NCBI RefSeq assembly: GCF_002218085.1
Contig: NZ_BDUC01000003.1
Coordinates: 908,253-972,252, forward strand
Reading direction: 5' to 3'
Length of the DNA: 64,000 nucleotides
From: Tolypothrix sp. NIES-4075
GTDB lineage: Bacteria > Cyanobacteriota > Cyanobacteriia > Cyanobacteriales > Nostocaceae
The notes beneath the pieces are model-generated. The model saw only the letters and a list, made by a program, of their open reading frames with translations. It was not told the origin of the DNA and did no database searches. Positions 9,992 to 17,570 of the stretch are shown here, in pieces. How positions within the stretch are numbered: the stretch's first letter is position 1; each line of letters starts with the position of its first letter. The position numbers were made by a program, and so were the translations under genes.

Positions 9992-10648
9992 ATGGAGATT
10001 TGTCATGATGACCAGAATTTATACCAAACTAATTTTAATCATTTAACAAAAGAACGGTTTCGGACAACTACTAAAGTTGATCCGCAAAGAATTTGGAAAG
10101 GATTTCACTGGTCATTTTTTATTAATATTCAGGGTTTGATTATTTGTTTGCACCGTTTTGAAATGAGTCTGGCAGTAGGTAATATCCCAGCAGCACAAAT
10201 TGAACTAGAAGCGGCAGCACAACTGATGATGGCTTCTGGAGCATCAATGAAACTTGCTGGCAGTTTCAGCAGGCAAGAATATGAAAGTCAAGTGCGTCCA
10301 ACGATGACTCCTCCTCACGTTCAGTCCAATGATTTTAGCGGATTGATGTCTTGGGAACATTCCTGGCTTGTCAAGATATGGAAAAGACTCCAACCAGCTT
10401 TTGAAAAATTGCCTGCAACTCTCCAGCCTGAGTATGACAAGTTTGTTGCTGCTTATTTCAGCTTGGCGATCGCTCACAAAGCTGTTTGTGAAAAATTTGG
10501 AGGTGCTGAAACAGGTAGCTTACGTTGTGACAAGAGTACAGCAGTGGAAGTACTCGACAGATTTGGACAAAACCGCTGGCGTCTCATCGATCCAAATCTT
10601 AAAGTGTCAAATGGTTGCCCATTCCAGCGATTTGAAGCGGAAAATTAA
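9992..10648 (+). CDS. Unknown protein, possibly of the PrnB / tryptophan dioxygenase superfamily
   Basis: The protein has 218 residues from ATG 9992, which has a GGAGAG ribosome site eight bases upstream; a longer TTG start at 9929 is less likely. It appears all-helical with no signal peptide. From memory, its layout (helical block, then YESQVRPTM, then FSGLMSWEH, then AHKAVCEKFGG) resembles PrnB, the heme enzyme that rearranges chlorotryptophan in pyrrolnitrin synthesis. This is a weak, alignment-free impression. The placement directly after a tryptophan-halogenase-like gene makes it worth testing. Otherwise it is a hypothetical protein. Confidence 0.6.
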   Translation: MEICHDDQNLYQTNFNHLTKERFRTTTKVDPQRIWKGFHWSFFINIQGLIICLHRFEMSLAVGNIPAAQIELEAAAQLMMASGASMKLAGSFSRQEYESQVRPTMTPPHVQSNDFSGLMSWEHSWLVKIWKRLQPAFEKLPATLQPEYDKFVAAYFSLAIAHKAVCEKFGGAETGSLRCDKSTAVEVLDRFGQNRWRLIDPNLKVSNGCPFQRFEAEN

Positions 10649-10683
10649 CTGTCAATTTTGGTATTTATGTATTTGAAAACAAA

Positions 10684-10836
10684 CATATAGGACTAGTATT
10701 TGATTTTTGAAATACACGTAGGGTGTGTTAGCGATAGCGTAACGCACCACACGCTCGGAATGGTGCGTTACGCTCTGCTAACACACCCTACATGACTACT
10801 GAGATTTTTTCAGAAATCAAATATGATTCCTATAGG
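10684..10836. repeat. MITE-like element with long imperfect terminal inverted repeats
   Basis: The outer arms (tataggactagtatttgatt and its near-complement ending at about 10836) pair over roughly 29 bases. Inside them lies a stronger stem: 10718-10749 (gtagggtgtgttagcg...) pairs with 10761-10791 (...gctaacacaccctac) around a loop of about 11 bases. There is no coding capacity. The structure fits a non-autonomous transposable element, or one element nested in another. It fills the gap between the PrnB-like gene and the decarboxylase. Confidence 0.7.
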
Positions 10837-10925
10837 ACTTACGCACTCGCGAGCGATAAAACAAGACTTTGAGATTGCTTCCTCGCGTCGCAATCACCGA
10901 AATACGTAGTCCGTGCCTAAGTCCT
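10833..10925. repeat. Second small MITE-like element with TATAGGACTTACGCA-type ends
   Basis: The left end (tataggacttacgcac) and the right end (gtgcctaagtcctgata) are imperfect inverted repeats of about 16 bases around a 60-base non-coding centre. The element directly abuts the previous one and shares the tataggact string. A solo copy of the same end lies at 46923-46937. Confidence 0.6.
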
Positions 10926-10984
10926 GATACAATCATAACAAAGCAAAATATCCCGGCTTCAGCAGAAATTTTTGAGAACTATTA

Positions 10985-12328
10985 ATGTTAGAAAAAGAGA
11001 GTTTTAAATTAGTAGTTGAAGCAATCGAGCAATTGGAAATGGGTTTTCAAGGATTGCCAGAATTTAATTCTTCATTTGAATTAGATAACCTACGAAATGT
11101 GTTGCTTGAAGTCGCAACGCGGATGCAGGATAACTTTCCCTATCCTCATCCATTATACGTTGGACAAATGCTCAAGCCTCCTCATCCGATCGCACGTTTG
11201 GCTTATACTCTATCACTTTGGATTAATCCGAATAATCATGCTCTAGATGGAGGACGCGCCAGTACGATAATGGAGAAAGAGGCAGTCAACGAAATAGCTC
11301 AGATGTTCGGATGGAAAATCCATTTAGGGCATCTTTGCGGCGGTGGTACGATGGCAAATCTGGAAGCTTTGTGGGTAGCAGGCAAGGTTAAACCTGGTTT
11401 AAAAATTGTCGCTTCACAGCAATCGCATTATACACATGAACGTATTTGTAGCGTGCTTGGTATTCCTTTTGTTGCCGTTAAGAGCGATCGCCAAGGTCGG
11501 ATGAATCTAGATGCTTTAAAAACTTTACTGGCGGCAGGTGATATTGGTACAGTTGTTGTCACAATGGGAACAACAGCGACTGGCTCTGTAGACCCTTTAC
11601 CAGAAATTCTGGAGTTGCAATCCCAGTATAATTTTCGCATTCATGCTGATGCTGCCTACGGTGGTTATTTTACTTTGGCAAATAACCTCGACACTAAGAC
11701 TAGAGCGGCTTTTGATTGCCTCAAAGCAGTTGATTCTATCGTCATCGATCCTCATAAACACGGACTCCAACCCTACGGCTGTGGCTGCGTCATTTTTCAA
11801 GATCCTAAAGTTGGATCTTTCTACAAACACGAGTGTCCCTTCACTTACTTCACCTCTGATGAATTGCATTTGGGTGAAATTAGTTTAGAATGTTCTCGAC
11901 CTGGAGCTTCAGCTGTTGCTCTATGGGCAACACAGCGTTTGCTTCCTTATACTAAAGAAGGGCAATTTGCCACTGAATTAAGTAAATCCAGAAAAGCTGC
12001 ACTTACTCTATTTGAAAAAATTCAAGGTGATGATAGATTTCTGATAGCTTTTCCTCCAGAACTAGATATCGTGGTTTGGACTCCACGAGCAACCAGTGCT
12101 AGTGCAGCTTCAGAAATTGCCAAAAAGATTTTTGCCTCTTCAGCACAGAAAAATTTACACTTGGCGATCGCTAATCTTCCTGTAGAATTTTTTATCAATA
12201 TTGGTGCAGAAATGAAGCTTGACCAAGACTACCTTACTTGCCTGCGTTCATGTTTGATGAAACCAGAACACTTCGATTGGGTAGATGATATCTGGCAATT
12301 GCTTCAGCACGCAACAGACCAAGTATGA
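10985..12328 (+). CDS. Group II pyridoxal-phosphate-dependent amino acid decarboxylase
   Basis: The 447-residue protein belongs to the aromatic/acidic amino acid decarboxylase fold. The PLP lysine is K258 in DPHKHGLQPYGCG, and HADAAYGG carries the cofactor aspartate. CGGGTMANLEAL and GTTATGSVDP fit the phosphate and active-site loops. It would turn an L-amino acid into an amine plus CO2. Being in line with a halogenase-like gene, tryptophan or a halogenated aromatic amino acid is a possible substrate, but the sequence does not decide this. About 336 bases of repeats separate it from the previous gene, so it may have its own promoter. Confidence 0.88.
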   Translation: MLEKESFKLVVEAIEQLEMGFQGLPEFNSSFELDNLRNVLLEVATRMQDNFPYPHPLYVGQMLKPPHPIARLAYTLSLWINPNNHALDGGRASTIMEKEAVNEIAQMFGWKIHLGHLCGGGTMANLEALWVAGKVKPGLKIVASQQSHYTHERICSVLGIPFVAVKSDRQGRMNLDALKTLLAAGDIGTVVVTMGTTATGSVDPLPEILELQSQYNFRIHADAAYGGYFTLANNLDTKTRAAFDCLKAVDSIVIDPHKHGLQPYGCGCVIFQDPKVGSFYKHECPFTYFTSDELHLGEISLECSRPGASAVALWATQRLLPYTKEGQFATELSKSRKAALTLFEKIQGDDRFLIAFPPELDIVVWTPRATSASAASEIAKKIFASSAQKNLHLAIANLPVEFFINIGAEMKLDQDYLTCLRSCLMKPEHFDWVDDIWQLLQHATDQV

Positions 12329-12438
12329 ATACTCTGTTTATTTAAGCCGAACTGTACTGACTACTGGGCAAATATCCGAGGGCACAATAATCTTAGTTAG
12401 TTGTGCCCTCTTGCGCGTATTCTACACCAACAAAAAGC

Positions 12439-12479
12439 GTGAGAAAAGCAATTGCAACACACAAAATTGCTTTTCTCAC
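12439..12479. terminator. Strong hairpin after the decarboxylase gene
   Basis: A perfect 15-bp stem (gtgagaaaagcaatt at 12439-12453 with its complement at 12465-12479) encloses an 11-base loop. It lies between the convergent ends of the decarboxylase and the small minus-strand gene. It probably ends transcription from one or both sides, although the T-run is short. Confidence 0.6.
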
Positions 12480-12488
12480 TTAGGAAGC

Positions 12489-12698
12489 TTATGCTTTTTG
12501 ATAGTTGGCATCAACCCAACAACGTGGTATACGTTCACCTGAAGGAAAAACTAAGTTTTCTTTTTTAATAGGTTCAGGGTCTTGCTCTTCTTGACCTTCT
12601 TGGTCTTTTCCGTGAATAACATCAGTATTAGGATCTATTAATTCCTCAATTTTAAGAACTTCTACCAAAGTTCCAGTATCTTTGACTTGTAAAAGCAT
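12489..12698 (-). CDS. Small conserved cyanobacterial protein
   Basis: The 69-residue protein begins MLLQVKDTGTLVEVL and ends in a conserved-looking FPSGERIPRCWVDANY. From memory this resembles a family of small cyanobacterial proteins of unknown role; some database entries call similar proteins acetyltransferase, but the size makes that unlikely. The middle is acidic. A purine-rich stretch (caggaggc) precedes the start at a suitable distance. Confidence 0.7.
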   Translation of the reverse strand: MLLQVKDTGTLVEVLKIEELIDPNTDVIHGKDQEGQEEQDPEPIKKENLVFPSGERIPRCWVDANYQKA

Positions 12699-13014
12699 TG
12701 AATTAGCCTCCTGAAATTAACTTGACAATTAATTACAAGTTTAATCATAAACTTGCACGCATCTGCGCTTACTTGAATTGTTTAAACTCCCTTTTATTCG
12801 GGATTTACTTGTAGTGACTAAGGCAAACTACAAGCCTAATTAACAATCCAAACTTGTATTAGTGAATGCTTGCTAAAAAGCTAATTCGACTAATCCTTTC
12901 AACCGTATATATGCTTGTGTTGGTATGAATGTAGTGTTGCCATTAACCCACTATAAACTTACATTTAAAGAGGGTTTTTACATGGCAAATTACCAGACAA
13001 TAAGCGAAGAAAAG
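12699..13014. other. Intergenic gap
   Basis: These 316 bases are AT-rich and hold no convincing gene. An ATG at 12982 with a good ribosome site (agaggg) opens a 29-codon plus-strand frame, but it runs antisense into the DUF3181 gene and has no recognisable sequence. Confidence 0.4.
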
Positions 13015-13323
13015 TTAAAATTCGGTTTGATATTTTTCCAAGATATCTACAAGGTTAACTTGGCATTGTAGCGGCAATAAATCAATTAAAGGAAGTTCGC
13101 GTTTGCCACCGCCAATTTTTACGGGGATAGATTCCAACATTTTTATTACTTGGTCTTCATCCACGGACTTAGAGGTAAGTAAAGGATACATCTTTTCTGC
13201 AACCACGGTATGCAGTTTGGCATTTGATAGAAAAAGATGCCACTTGGCAATATCTATATATATGTTGTCGCCTATTTCAGCTGCTAGGGCTTCTAGTATT
13301 TCTGTGGTATTAGTTTTAGCCAT
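13015..13323 (-). CDS. DUF3181 family protein
   Basis: The 102-residue soluble protein (LEALAAEIGDNIYIDIAKWH, LFLSNAKLHTVVAEKMYPLL) matches the cyanobacterial DUF3181 family as I remember it. Length is typical. The role is unknown. It precedes the 2TM gene on the same strand order by 115 bases and may share its transcript. Confidence 0.8.
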   Translation of the reverse strand: MAKTNTTEILEALAAEIGDNIYIDIAKWHLFLSNAKLHTVVAEKMYPLLTSKSVDEDQVIKMLESIPVKIGGGKRELPLIDLLPLQCQVNLVDILEKYQTEF

Positions 13324-13438
13324 ACAAATGACCCCAGATAAGGATCGTGAAATCTCAACCTAATTGTTATTATTGCTCAATTATCCGGGCTAAATCTACT
13401 GCCACAAGATACAATCGCCCTAGCTGTTGATTCTGTCT

Positions 13439-13696
13439 TCAGGTGGACTTTGGTGGAGTCTGTGAGTAATCAGCGATCGCACTAATATAAATTAGATGCG
13501 CTAATAATACCACTGCCCAACCTATGGTTAACCAAGGCAGCCACTCCCAAGTAGCTGCTTTGAAGTTGTGAAAAAACCACAAACCAGAGTTTATCGGTGC
13601 GAAAATCGCCACATGCATAGCAAAGTTCATTCTGTCATCTAACTTACGGTAGTCTGGGTCATTGCGATCGGGTTGACGAGGCCAACGAGGAGGCAT
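13439..13696 (-). CDS. 2TM domain-containing membrane protein
   Basis: The 85-residue protein has an acidic N-terminus (RNDPDYRKLDDRMNFAMHVAIFAPINSGLWF) followed by a second membrane segment (WLTIGWAVVLLAHLIYI). This helix-turn-helix membrane pattern fits the 2TM domain family. No enzymatic motif is present. Confidence 0.75.
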   Translation of the reverse strand: MPPRWPRQPDRNDPDYRKLDDRMNFAMHVAIFAPINSGLWFFHNFKAATWEWLPWLTIGWAVVLLAHLIYISAIADYSQTPPKST

Positions 13697-14201
13697 AATT
13701 GTTTGTTACAGATTTTAATAAAATTGCTTTCTAATTAATTTTAGAATTTTTGCGGGCATTGTTGCTGTCTACCCAACAAATATACTTGAGTTTGGACTAA
13801 TTGGCATTTAGCGGCAATGAATAGAAGGTAAGAGAAAGTTACCCAACTTCTTTCAGAGGCTGAGTTAAGTTGAATCGTTGAAAAAAAAAGCAGAAACTAA
13901 GCAGCAGTTAGATTAGTGTTTTTAAGTGATTCTTCGGTTTTAGGTTTTTTAGATGCGTGTTTTTTGACAGACGTAGAGGTGGCTGATGCCCCTTAGACCT
14001 TTGGAGAAGAAGGGCTTTGTCCATAGCCGATTTGTTCAAGCCTGACGCTTGCTGTCAGTGTTACTGTGTTTGAGCGCACTCAAGGTTAGCTTAATTTCGA
14101 CTAACTTGAACTGCCGATAAGAGTTCAGAGTGCAAACAATTTGGGACATTACATTGAATTGTCCTAAATCACCTTGTGAAGGAGTGAGTCAAAAAGAGCT
14201 T
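13697..14201. other. Intergenic gap with a possible coding remnant
   Basis: No intact gene is visible. On the minus strand, about 31 codons ending near 13898 read ASATSTSVKKHASKKPKTEE and onward to a stop; this lysine-rich tail could be a relic of a lost gene but is too short to prove. The right part carries one copy of a segment repeated upstream of the next NTF2-like gene (14023-14066). Confidence 0.4.
14023..14066 (+). repeat. Upstream duplicated segment, copy 1
   Basis: The string tagccgatttgttcaagcct and its continuation (ctgacg...cagtgttactgt) is repeated with changes at 14616-14660. Each copy precedes one NTF2-like gene. The likely origin is duplication of a gene with its upstream region. 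Confidence 0.55.
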
Positions 14202-14615
14202 ATGAACAATCACGAGCAAAACATTCTAGAAATCAAAGCCATCATGCAATCTTTTGCAGATGCCTGGAACGTTTATGATGCAATGCAATTAGCAGAGTTA
14301 TTCACTGAAGATGCGGATTTTATCAATGTGGCAGGGCAGTGGTGGAAAGGTCGAACTGAACTAGTGCAAGGACATGCCAACGCCTTTAGCAATCATCTGA
14401 AAAATACTCAGATGCATTTTCCCGATACCACTGTCAAATTTCTCAAACCTGATTTGGCAATCTGCCACAGCACTTGGGAAATGAGTGGACTCACTCGCCC
14501 TGATGGGACTAGTCTGCCAACAAAATATGGAGTCTTGAGTGCGATCGCTCAACAAGATGGACAGTGGCAACTGGTTGCCGTGCATAACACTGAGACTTTA
14601 TCCAGAAATGGATAA
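14202..14615 (+). CDS. NTF2-like / SgcJ-EcaC family protein
   Basis: From ATG 14202 the protein has 137 residues and a cystatin-like fold pattern: IMQSFADAWNVYDAMQLAELFTEDADFINVAGQWWKGR, split in the middle by the usual helix turn, then AHNTETLS-like last strand (VAVHNTETL). Proteins of this fold act as small-molecule isomerases or binding proteins. The frame is open upstream to 14130, but homology starts at MNNHEQN. Specific substrate unknown. It heads a run of three small genes. Confidence 0.8.
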   Translation: MNNHEQNILEIKAIMQSFADAWNVYDAMQLAELFTEDADFINVAGQWWKGRTELVQGHANAFSNHLKNTQMHFPDTTVKFLKPDLAICHSTWEMSGLTRPDGTSLPTKYGVLSAIAQQDGQWQLVAVHNTETLSRNG

Positions 14616-14660
14616 TAGCCGATTTGTTCAAGTCTGGCGATCGCGACCAGTGTTAATGTA
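14616..14660 (+). repeat. Upstream duplicated segment, copy 2
   Basis: Second copy of the tagccgatttgttcaag segment, starting right after the stop of the first NTF2-like gene and ending about 50 bases before the next. In this copy the divergent middle contains a HIP1-like gcgatcgcg. Confidence 0.55.
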
Positions 14661-14713
14661 CTCAGGGACTCTAAATGAGTTGAATCCAGTGATATAAAGA
14701 AGTGAGATCAAAT

Positions 14714-15145
14714 ATGGAATTGACTGGGTTAGACAAGCTCGAAATCATGGAGCTAGCGGCACGGTTTGAAATGTCGCTGGATAAGGAGGATGTCGAAAAT
14801 TACCTCGCAACCTTTGCTTCCGATGGTGCATTGCAGGGGTTCTGGGGAATTGCAAAGGGGAAAGAGGAGTTGCGCCAGGGTTTTTACGCTATGTTGGATA
14901 CCTTTGCGCGGGGAAAGCGGCACTGTAGCTCGAATGCCATCATTCAAGGAAATTCTGACGGAGCAACAATGGAGTCGTATTTGACCGTCGTTAATCGAGA
15001 AGATTTGAATCGGGCAGGGAGCGCCTTTGTCAAAGATCAGGTCAGGAAAATTGACGGTAAGTGGTATCTGATGTTACGTCAAATTGAGGTTGATCCGAGT
15101 TTGCCACTGCTACAGCAGTCTCAACAAGCCGGAGCGAACGCATGA
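14714..15145 (+). CDS. SnoaL/NTF2-like protein
   Basis: The 143-residue protein begins MELTGLDKLEIMELAARFEMSLD and has the typical SnoaL-like order: helical start, YLATFASDGALQGFWG, then KGKEELRQGF and strand-rich C-terminus. A GTG at 14702 in the same frame is an alternative start. The gene overlaps the next by four bases (ATGA), showing translational coupling. Function of the pair is not known. Confidence 0.8.
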   Translation: MELTGLDKLEIMELAARFEMSLDKEDVENYLATFASDGALQGFWGIAKGKEELRQGFYAMLDTFARGKRHCSSNAIIQGNSDGATMESYLTVVNREDLNRAGSAFVKDQVRKIDGKWYLMLRQIEVDPSLPLLQQSQQAGANA

Positions 15146-15396
15146 ATCGTTACATGGTCGAGGTGACTTTATCGGGTGTTGATCCGAATCAGTTTGAGAC
15201 ACTTGCTGCTAGAGAACAAGAAGTCGTCGCTGAATTGACCCAAACAGGATTTATTAAGCAAATCTATGTTCACAATGACCTATCTGGGGCTTATCTAGTG
15301 GTAGAAGAACGTGATGAATCCTATGTCAGACAGCAGTTCAATAGGTTTCCCCTGTTTCCTTATATGACACTGAAACTGGTTCAGCTTCAAAATTAA
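15142..15396 (+). CDS. Muconolactone isomerase / YciI-like small protein
   Basis: The 84-residue ferredoxin-like fold protein begins MNRYMVEVTLSGVDPNQFETL and ends RFPLFPYMTLKLVQL, closely resembling the CatC domain of muconolactone delta-isomerase. It overlaps the upstream SnoaL-like gene by four bases. Enzyme activity is not certain, as stand-alone CatC-like proteins have varied roles. Confidence 0.75.
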   Translation: MNRYMVEVTLSGVDPNQFETLAAREQEVVAELTQTGFIKQIYVHNDLSGAYLVVEERDESYVRQQFNRFPLFPYMTLKLVQLQN

Positions 15397-15461
15397 AGCT
15401 AACCATTGTTCTTGGGTACATGAGTGAGCCAAGTAGCCGTTTTGTGCCGTAGCTTGGCTCA

Positions 15462-16220
15462 TCAACCAAAAATCTGAAGGAACTGACCATACTTTAAAAG
15501 CAAAGAGGGAGAAACCCCAAACATTCGCCTAAATGTTCGTGTGAAGTGGGCATGATCTGTAAAACCTGCTTGGTGGGCAGCATCGGACAAAGTTACACCT
15601 GGCTTTAGCATTTCTCTTAAAGCAACTTTCATGCGAACCCATAAAACATATTTCGTTAATGGAATGCCAACTTGCTCTGTGAACAAATGGCGGAGCCGGC
15701 TTTCAGATAAACTAATATGTCTGGCAATATCGATAACTTTAATAATTTTGCTAATGTCTTGATTGATAAAATCAATTGCAATAAGTAATCGTGCATCAAA
15801 TGGAGTTATATTCCTTTGTTCATGACTGAGTTTATGAAGGAAATAGAGGGGATCAAATTCATGCTGAGGAGTGTCGCGGCACCTCCAATAAAAGTTTAAA
15901 AATTCATCAATAGCTTCAGCAGAAAAGAGTTCGTCAATCAAAATAAATGTTCGTTTTAATAAGTGCGACTTTAGCAACCGACCTTTTGAAGAGGTTGCAT
16001 CGACACTAATCACTAACACCGTAGAATCGGCAGACTGACAAGCATGAGGAATATCTGAATCAATCAGAAATCCTTTCACGGATTCAATAGGTTGATGGTC
16101 TAATACTGCATCGTAGGGTTTATCCAAACTCAAAACAAGCTGAATCGCATGATGATAATGCATTTCTACCGCAATGTTCTTAGCAAGAATGACTAAGGTA
16201 TCTTCGTGGCGATCAAGCAT
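15462..16220 (-). CDS. AraC family transcriptional regulator
   Basis: The 252-residue protein has a cupin-like N-terminal sensor and a C-terminal double helix-turn-helix (IDIARHISLSESRLRHLFTE and then DAAHQAGFTDHAHFTRTFRR). The latter is the signature of AraC regulators. It faces the NTF2/CatC gene run tail to tail, 65 bases away, and is the obvious candidate to control it, though that is inferred from position only. Confidence 0.9.
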   Translation of the reverse strand: MLDRHEDTLVILAKNIAVEMHYHHAIQLVLSLDKPYDAVLDHQPIESVKGFLIDSDIPHACQSADSTVLVISVDATSSKGRLLKSHLLKRTFILIDELFSAEAIDEFLNFYWRCRDTPQHEFDPLYFLHKLSHEQRNITPFDARLLIAIDFINQDISKIIKVIDIARHISLSESRLRHLFTEQVGIPLTKYVLWVRMKVALREMLKPGVTLSDAAHQAGFTDHAHFTRTFRRMFGVSPSLLLKYGQFLQIFG

Positions 16221-16317
16221 TAGTTGGTACTTGTGAGACTGTACCTGATTTTACAGCAGCCAGACTGGTTTCTGGAGTGTAGACTAGTCAGGAGTGCGAA
16301 ACTAACGAGACAATACT

Positions 16318-16758
16318 TATGGTGTCGATGAATACTACATCTACGACCCAGAAAGCTTTCAGTTAGACGGATGGTTGCGGCAAGATGGCAACTTGAGCAA
16401 ATTATGGCAGATGGAGGGTTGGGTTAGTCCCCGCTTGGGAATTCGCTTTGAAACAAGCCAGGGAGAGTTAGTAATTTACCGTCCAGATGGATAGAGATTT
16501 TTGAACTCAATTGAACAAGAAGAGCGATCAAAACAAGAATACCAACGCGCTGAACAAGAACGTCAACGCGCTGAACAAGAACGTCAACGCGCTGAACAAG
16601 AAAGCCAACGCGCTGAACAAGAAAGCCAACGCGCTGAACAAGAAAGCCAACGCGCTGAACAAGAATACCAACGCGCTGAACAAGCAGAATTGTTGTTACA
16701 GCAAGAACGTGAACGCGCTGAACAATTGGCAGCGTATTTGCGATCGGCTTGGTATTGA
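16318..16758 (+). pseudogene. Dead Uma2 (DUF820) family gene, 3' part with a nonsense codon
   Basis: The frame from 16318 reads YGVDEYYIYDPES, WVSPRLGIRFE, then YRPDG, a TAG stop at 16492-16494, then RFLNSIEQEE and a run of QRAEQE(R/S) heptads. The intact relative at 23896-24687 reads YPDGQPF at that position, so the stop looks like a CAG to TAG change. The 5' half is missing. The 3' part is a 21-base coding repeat (caacgcgctgaacaagaa plus three) about seven times, making a charged coiled coil. Uma2 proteins are PD-(D/E)XK nuclease-like. Confidence 0.85.
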
Positions 16759-16796
16759 TCCAGAAAACTTACTATAAAACCTATAAATGAGTTTAA

Positions 16797-17300
16797 TCAA
16801 CCAGGCTGAGAATAATCACCTGATTTGCCGCCCATCTTACTGACCAGCCGAATTGATTCAATTTGAATCGACTTTTCTAAAGCTTTTGCCATATCGTACA
16901 ACGTTAGAGCCGCAACCGAAACGGCAGTTAAAGCTTCCATCTCTACCCCTGTTTCCGCTTTGGTTTTGACTGTGGCATAAATTTGATAACCAGGTAGTTG
17001 CGGATGGGGTACAATCTGCACTTCAATTTTTTGCAGTGGCAAGGGATGACACAGGGGAATTAAAGCAGATGTCTGTTTAGCTGCCATAATGCCTGCTAAC
17101 CTCGCAGTTGCCAATACATCGCCTTTGGGAACATTTCCGGCTTCAATAGCGGCGAAGGTTTCGCTCAACATCCGCACGTTGGCTGTGGCTACGGCTTGGC
17201 GAATTGTGGCTGCTTTGCTAGATACATCTACCATCTGCGCCTGTCCCTGAGGGTCTAGATGAGTTAAGCCAGAATTCTCTAAAAATTTGTCTTGCGTCAT
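16797..17300 (-). CDS. moaC: Cyclic pyranopterin monophosphate synthase MoaC
   Basis: The 167-residue protein makes cyclic pyranopterin monophosphate in molybdenum cofactor synthesis. Family motifs are intact: MVDVSSK near residue 22, GNVPKGDVLATARLAGIMAAK, LIPLCHPLPL near 82, and the C-terminal KAETGVEMEALTAVSVAALT with IRLVSKMGGKSG. Length is normal. No other moa gene is adjacent. The start ATG lies 34 bases before the divergent tRNA gene. Confidence 0.97.
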   Translation of the reverse strand: MTQDKFLENSGLTHLDPQGQAQMVDVSSKAATIRQAVATANVRMLSETFAAIEAGNVPKGDVLATARLAGIMAAKQTSALIPLCHPLPLQKIEVQIVPHPQLPGYQIYATVKTKAETGVEMEALTAVSVAALTLYDMAKALEKSIQIESIRLVSKMGGKSGDYSQPG

Positions 17301-17333
17301 TTGCTTGTGCTGTGTTATGATTTATTTTTGTTA

Positions 17334-17407
17334 GGGTGTGTAGCTCAGTGGACTAGAGCACGTGGCTACGGACCACGGTGTCGGGGGTTCGAATCCCTCC
17401 TCGCCCG
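17334..17407 (+). tRNA. tRNA-Arg (anticodon ACG)
   Basis: The 74-base sequence folds as a full cloverleaf: acceptor gggtgtg with ctcgccc (one U-U mismatch), D stem gctc/gagc, anticodon stem cgtgg/ccacg with loop ctacgga (anticodon ACG), and T arm with loop ttcgaat. CCA is not encoded. The ACG anticodon is normally edited to ICG and reads CGU, CGC and CGA codons. Confidence 0.93.
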
Positions 17408-17416
17408 TTTATTAAA

Positions 17417-17570
17417 AGTTAGGAGTTAGGAGTAAAAAATTTCAACTCCTAACTTATTTTAATGCGTAGGCATTAGGAGGCGCATAGGCGCAAAGGCGCG
17501 AAGTTAAGAGTAAAGAATTTCAACTCATAACTCCTCACTCTTAACTCCTAACTTATTTTAAGGCGTAGAC
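17417..17570. repeat. Two imperfect copies of a hairpin-forming segment after the tRNA
   Basis: Copy one (gttaggagt...aactcctaacttatttt then aatgcgtaggcat) and copy two (gttaagagt...aactcctaacttatttt then aaggcgtagacat) repeat each other. Each can form a stem between its gagt and actc arms. The second copy runs into the last codons of the MFS gene, so copy one seems to duplicate the end of that gene with its terminator-like hairpin. Confidence 0.55.

Noticed and set aside
12982..13071. 29-codon frame with a good ribosome site
   Set aside because: Runs antisense into DUF3181 and has no known motif.
16511..16777. 88-codon frame rich in NALNK
   Set aside because: A shifted reading of the coding repeat of the Uma2 pseudogene.
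17334..17407. tRNA-Arg as an integration site
   Set aside because: No integrase gene and no duplicated tRNA 3' end found in the window.
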